A stretch of 37,613 nucleotides of DNA, from positions 1 through 37,613 of the forward strand of contig BLLT01000015.1 of NCBI GenBank assembly GCA_011958945.1, in the 5' to 3' direction. This document shows positions 35,789-37,613 of this stretch, in pieces. The stretch is from Lachnospiraceae bacterium. Its GTDB lineage: Bacteria > Bacillota > Clostridia > Lachnospirales > Lachnospiraceae. The notes under the pieces were generated by a model. That model was not told the DNA's origin and did no database searches. It was given only the letters and a program-made list of their open reading frames with translations. The translations under genes and the position numbers were made by a program. The first letter of the stretch is position 1. The number at the start of each line of letters is the position of its first letter.

Positions 35789-36712
35789 ATGGTAATTATT
35801 ACTATATTTTTTCAAATGCTTGCGCTTGTGATTATGATTGGCGCCGGGTATTGGATGACTAAAAGGAAGATGCTGGATGAACATACCAACAGTCATATGT
35901 CTTCTATGATCGCAAATGTATTCAATCCTTTGCTTGTTTTTTCCAGTGCAGTGAATTCTGTGGGATTGGTCTCCATAAAAAAGATGGGGATTGTAGGAAT
36001 AGTTGCCATATGTATGTTCCTTTTTTTTATTGTAATAGGAATGATATTATCTCCTTTTTTCGATAAAGATAAGGAGCAGCGGAAAATATTTCAAATGATG
36101 TTTGTTTTTTCTAATTTGGGATTTATCGGTATCCCCGTTGTTTCCAGTATTTTGGGGGCGGAATATGTAGTGTACGTTATGGAATTTATGCTCGTGTATT
36201 CCTTTGTTTTTTATACATATGGGGTAACATTGATGGAGGGGAAATTTTCCCTGTCTTCTTTAAAAACTATGGTGAATCCCGGCACCATATTTAGCGTAGC
36301 CTCCCTGTTAGTAATTGTCTTTAACATACGAATTCCCGGTTTTATCGGTACGGCAGTTACTTATCTTGGAAATGTGGCTTCGCCAATGGCTTTGGTGGCA
36401 GTAGGTTTTTCGTTGGCCCATACGGATTTAAGAAAAATATTCGGAGAAATGAGGCTGTATATTTTTTCTGTAATTAAACTGTTAGTATTGCCGTTAATTA
36501 TGCTTCCGGCCTTGAATTTTATTATGCCGGACGCAGAATTAATCCCCGTCTGTATGGTTATGTTCGGAATGCCAATCGGTAATATGCCACTCATCTTGGG
36601 AACGGAAAAAGGAATGGATGTGACTACATGCAGTGCTGCAATTATATTGTCCACAATACTTTGTGTGTTCACCGTTCCCATATTGATTGCTGCGGCTGCG
36701 GCTTTTCGGTAA
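35789..36712 (+). CDS. AEC-family (auxin efflux carrier-like) transporter
   Basis: A 307-residue membrane protein with about ten helices, typical of AEC permeases. The N-terminal FFQMLALVIMIGAGYWMTKRKMLDE and HTNSHMSSMIANVFNPLLVFSS match the family's first two helices. The cross-over motif region shows MFVFSNLGFIGIPVVSSILG, and ASPMALVAVGFSLAH precedes the second half, ending MFGMPIGNMPLILGTEKG. AEC proteins export or import organic acids such as malate; the substrate is unknown here. The track start 35771 covers GGAGG, so ATG 35789 is preferred, with 11-base spacing. It follows the foldase terminator and precedes a leader repeat. Confidence 0.88.
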   Translation: MVIITIFFQMLALVIMIGAGYWMTKRKMLDEHTNSHMSSMIANVFNPLLVFSSAVNSVGLVSIKKMGIVGIVAICMFLFFIVIGMILSPFFDKDKEQRKIFQMMFVFSNLGFIGIPVVSSILGAEYVVYVMEFMLVYSFVFYTYGVTLMEGKFSLSSLKTMVNPGTIFSVASLLVIVFNIRIPGFIGTAVTYLGNVASPMALVAVGFSLAHTDLRKIFGEMRLYIFSVIKLLVLPLIMLPALNFIMPDAELIPVCMVMFGMPIGNMPLILGTEKGMDVTTCSAAIILSTILCVFTVPILIAAAAAFR

Positions 36713-36731
36713 ATTATATTTCGCCTTGCAT

Positions 36732-36840
36732 TCAAAGGACGTTTGATATTGAGAGTTTGCGTCTGTGCGGCATCCAGAAACTTGCTATGCATAAAGCCCC
36801 GGCGATGCCGGGTCACAAAAGCCGCGCAGAAATGGAGGAA
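36732..36840 (+). repeat. Full copy of interspersed structured leader element before ABC ATPase
   Basis: A small inverted repeat TCAAA-GGACG-TTTGA (36732-36746) comes first. The left arm TCTGTGCGGC (36762-36771) pairs along its whole length with GCCGCGCAGA (36821-36830), with one G-U pair. A 6-bp hairpin CCCGGC-GAT-GCCGGG (36798-36812) lies inside. AATGGAGG directly follows the right arm and is the ribosome binding site for ATG 36845. It is closely similar to the copy at 31076-31190 and to the orphan core at 13514-13570. Confidence 0.9.
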
Positions 36841-36844
36841 AAAA

Positions 36845-37543
36845 ATGTTACAGACTAAAAACCTGACAAAAACATATGGGAAGTATAAAGCGGCAGACAA
36901 CGTAAATCTTACCGTTGAAAGCGGCGAGATAGGAATTCTTTTAGGGCCCAATGGCGCCGGTAAATCCACGGTGATTAAAAGCATTGCGGGATTGCTGCGG
37001 TATAAAGGAGAAGTATTGATAGAAGGCATGGATGCCAAAAGCATAGAAGCCAAGAAAATTTTTGCCTATGTGCCCGAACTTCCTGCAATGTATGAAGCGC
37101 TGACGGTGCGTGAACATATAGAGTTTATTATAAAGGCCTATAAGCTTTCTGTTTCAGAAGAGGAAATAGGGGAATTATTTGAACGGTTCGAACTGTCTGA
37201 TAAGCAGGATAAATTAGGAAATGAATTATCTAAGGGGATGATGCAGAAAGTGAGCATCTGCTGTGCCCTTATCATAAAGCCCAAAGTTATTATGTTGGAT
37301 GAACCTATGGTAGGGTTGGACCCTGCGGCTATTAAGGAATTAAAGAAAGTCATCCTGGAAATGAAAGAAGCAGGAACTACCATACTCATCAGTACCCATA
37401 TGCTGGAAATGGTAAAGGAACTTTGGGATGTGATGTTTGTAATGGATAAAGGAAATATTGTGGCTTCTTATAAGAAGAGTGATGTAAAGGATGAGGATTT
37501 AGAGGATCTGTTCTTCCATGTCACGGACTTTGAGAAAGTATGA
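36845..37543 (+). CDS. ABC transporter ATP-binding protein
   Basis: A 232-residue ABC ATPase. It opens LQTKNLTKTYGKYKAADNVNL and has Walker A GPNGAGKST near residues 35-43. A divergent signature LSKGMMQKVSICCAL lacks the usual SGGQ. Walker B is VIMLDEPMVGLDP, and the switch His is in ISTHMLE. The type is that of drug, lantibiotic or membrane-lipid exporters with a separate permease, which should follow beyond the right edge. The track start 36743 translates the leader repeat and is rejected; ATG 36845 follows GGAGG. The substrate cannot be inferred. Confidence 0.93.
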   Translation: MLQTKNLTKTYGKYKAADNVNLTVESGEIGILLGPNGAGKSTVIKSIAGLLRYKGEVLIEGMDAKSIEAKKIFAYVPELPAMYEALTVREHIEFIIKAYKLSVSEEEIGELFERFELSDKQDKLGNELSKGMMQKVSICCALIIKPKVIMLDEPMVGLDPAAIKELKKVILEMKEAGTTILISTHMLEMVKELWDVMFVMDKGNIVASYKKSDVKDEDLEDLFFHVTDFEKV

Positions 37544-37561
37544 GTTGGGGTTCAATAGATA

Positions 37562-37585
37562 GTGTGAAAAATAGATTTTTCACAC
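37562..37585 (+). terminator. Perfect inverted repeat after ABC ATPase gene
   Basis: GTGTGAAAAA-TAGA-TTTTTCACAC is a perfect 10-bp stem with a 4-base loop, 18 bases after the stop. The AT-rich stem and lack of a following T-run make it a doubtful terminator. It occupies the place of the small palindrome that precedes full leader copies. Confidence 0.5.
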
Positions 37586-37591
37586 GGCGAT

Positions 37592-37613
37592 TTGTGTCTG
37601 CGCGTTGCTTGCC
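37592..37613 (+). repeat. Probable left end of another leader element, cut by window edge
   Basis: TTGTGTCTGCGCG matches the TTTGCGTCTGCGCGG left arm of the full copies with one change, and an inverted repeat lies just upstream, as in those copies. The hairpin and right arm would lie outside the window. Confidence 0.45.

Noticed and set aside
36743-36844. N-terminal extension of the ABC ATPase ORF
   Set aside because: It is the translated leader repeat. GGAGG at the repeat end positions the true start at 36845.
36361-37053. 230-residue minus ORF spanning the leader repeat
   Set aside because: It crosses the AEC gene, the leader element and the ABC gene on the opposite strand; its reading frame is a by-product.

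Overview
The window begins inside dnaN and continues through yaaA, recF, gyrB and gyrA, the conserved block beside a Firmicutes replication origin; dnaA and oriC should lie just off the left edge. Low-to-moderate GC, strong GGAGG ribosome binding sites, a short three-domain S1 protein, LytTR/GHKL signalling and many GH3 glycosidases suggest a gut-type Lachnospiraceae/Clostridia bacterium. This is an inference from gene content and style, not a database match. No intergenic stretch exceeds 300 bases.

Layout. 1-6953: replication and topology genes on the + strand. 6925-10804: a minus-strand pair, a DUF3160-type lipoprotein followed by a CapA-type metallophosphoesterase; the CapA frame overlaps the end of gyrA and its terminator. 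11008-13507: a CaCA-type cation antiporter and an AT-rich AlbA_2-type regulator carrying a 12-bp tandem repeat. 13755-18709: PfkB fructokinase, GlgX-type debranching enzyme, S1 RNA-binding protein and a cytidylate-kinase-like protein. 18831-19583 (minus): nitroreductase. 19794-19928: remnant of an MNT nucleotidyltransferase. 20007-21509: flotillin.

21742-34255 is the most distinctive part. A LytTR response regulator and a GHKL histidine kinase (AgrA/AgrC style) are followed by a promoter preceded by two perfect ACAGTTTACGAAAA direct repeats, which resemble LytTR binding sites. The promoter leads into a lipoprotein GH3 with circularly permuted domains, a small carbohydrate-binding-like lipoprotein, and a second permuted GH3 with a membrane helix at each end. 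After a terminator come a cytoplasmic GH3 in normal domain order and a GtrA-like membrane protein. I read this as a signal-controlled surface glycoside-processing locus; its substrate cannot be told from sequence. The right end carries a PrsA-like foldase, an AEC transporter and an ABC ATPase whose permease presumably lies beyond the edge.

The most unexpected signal is an interspersed structured leader element. Two full copies, before the cytoplasmic GH3 and the ABC ATPase, have a long-range stem (TCTGYGCGGC with its complement), an internal CCCGG/CCGGG hairpin and a 3' end GCAGAAATGGAG that supplies the Shine-Dalgarno sequence. Shortened versions precede gyrA and the fructokinase, one orphan copy sits at 13514-13570, a possible divergent version precedes the second permuted GH3, and a left half appears to begin at the window end. 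Some copies are translated in the ORF track as false N-terminal extensions.
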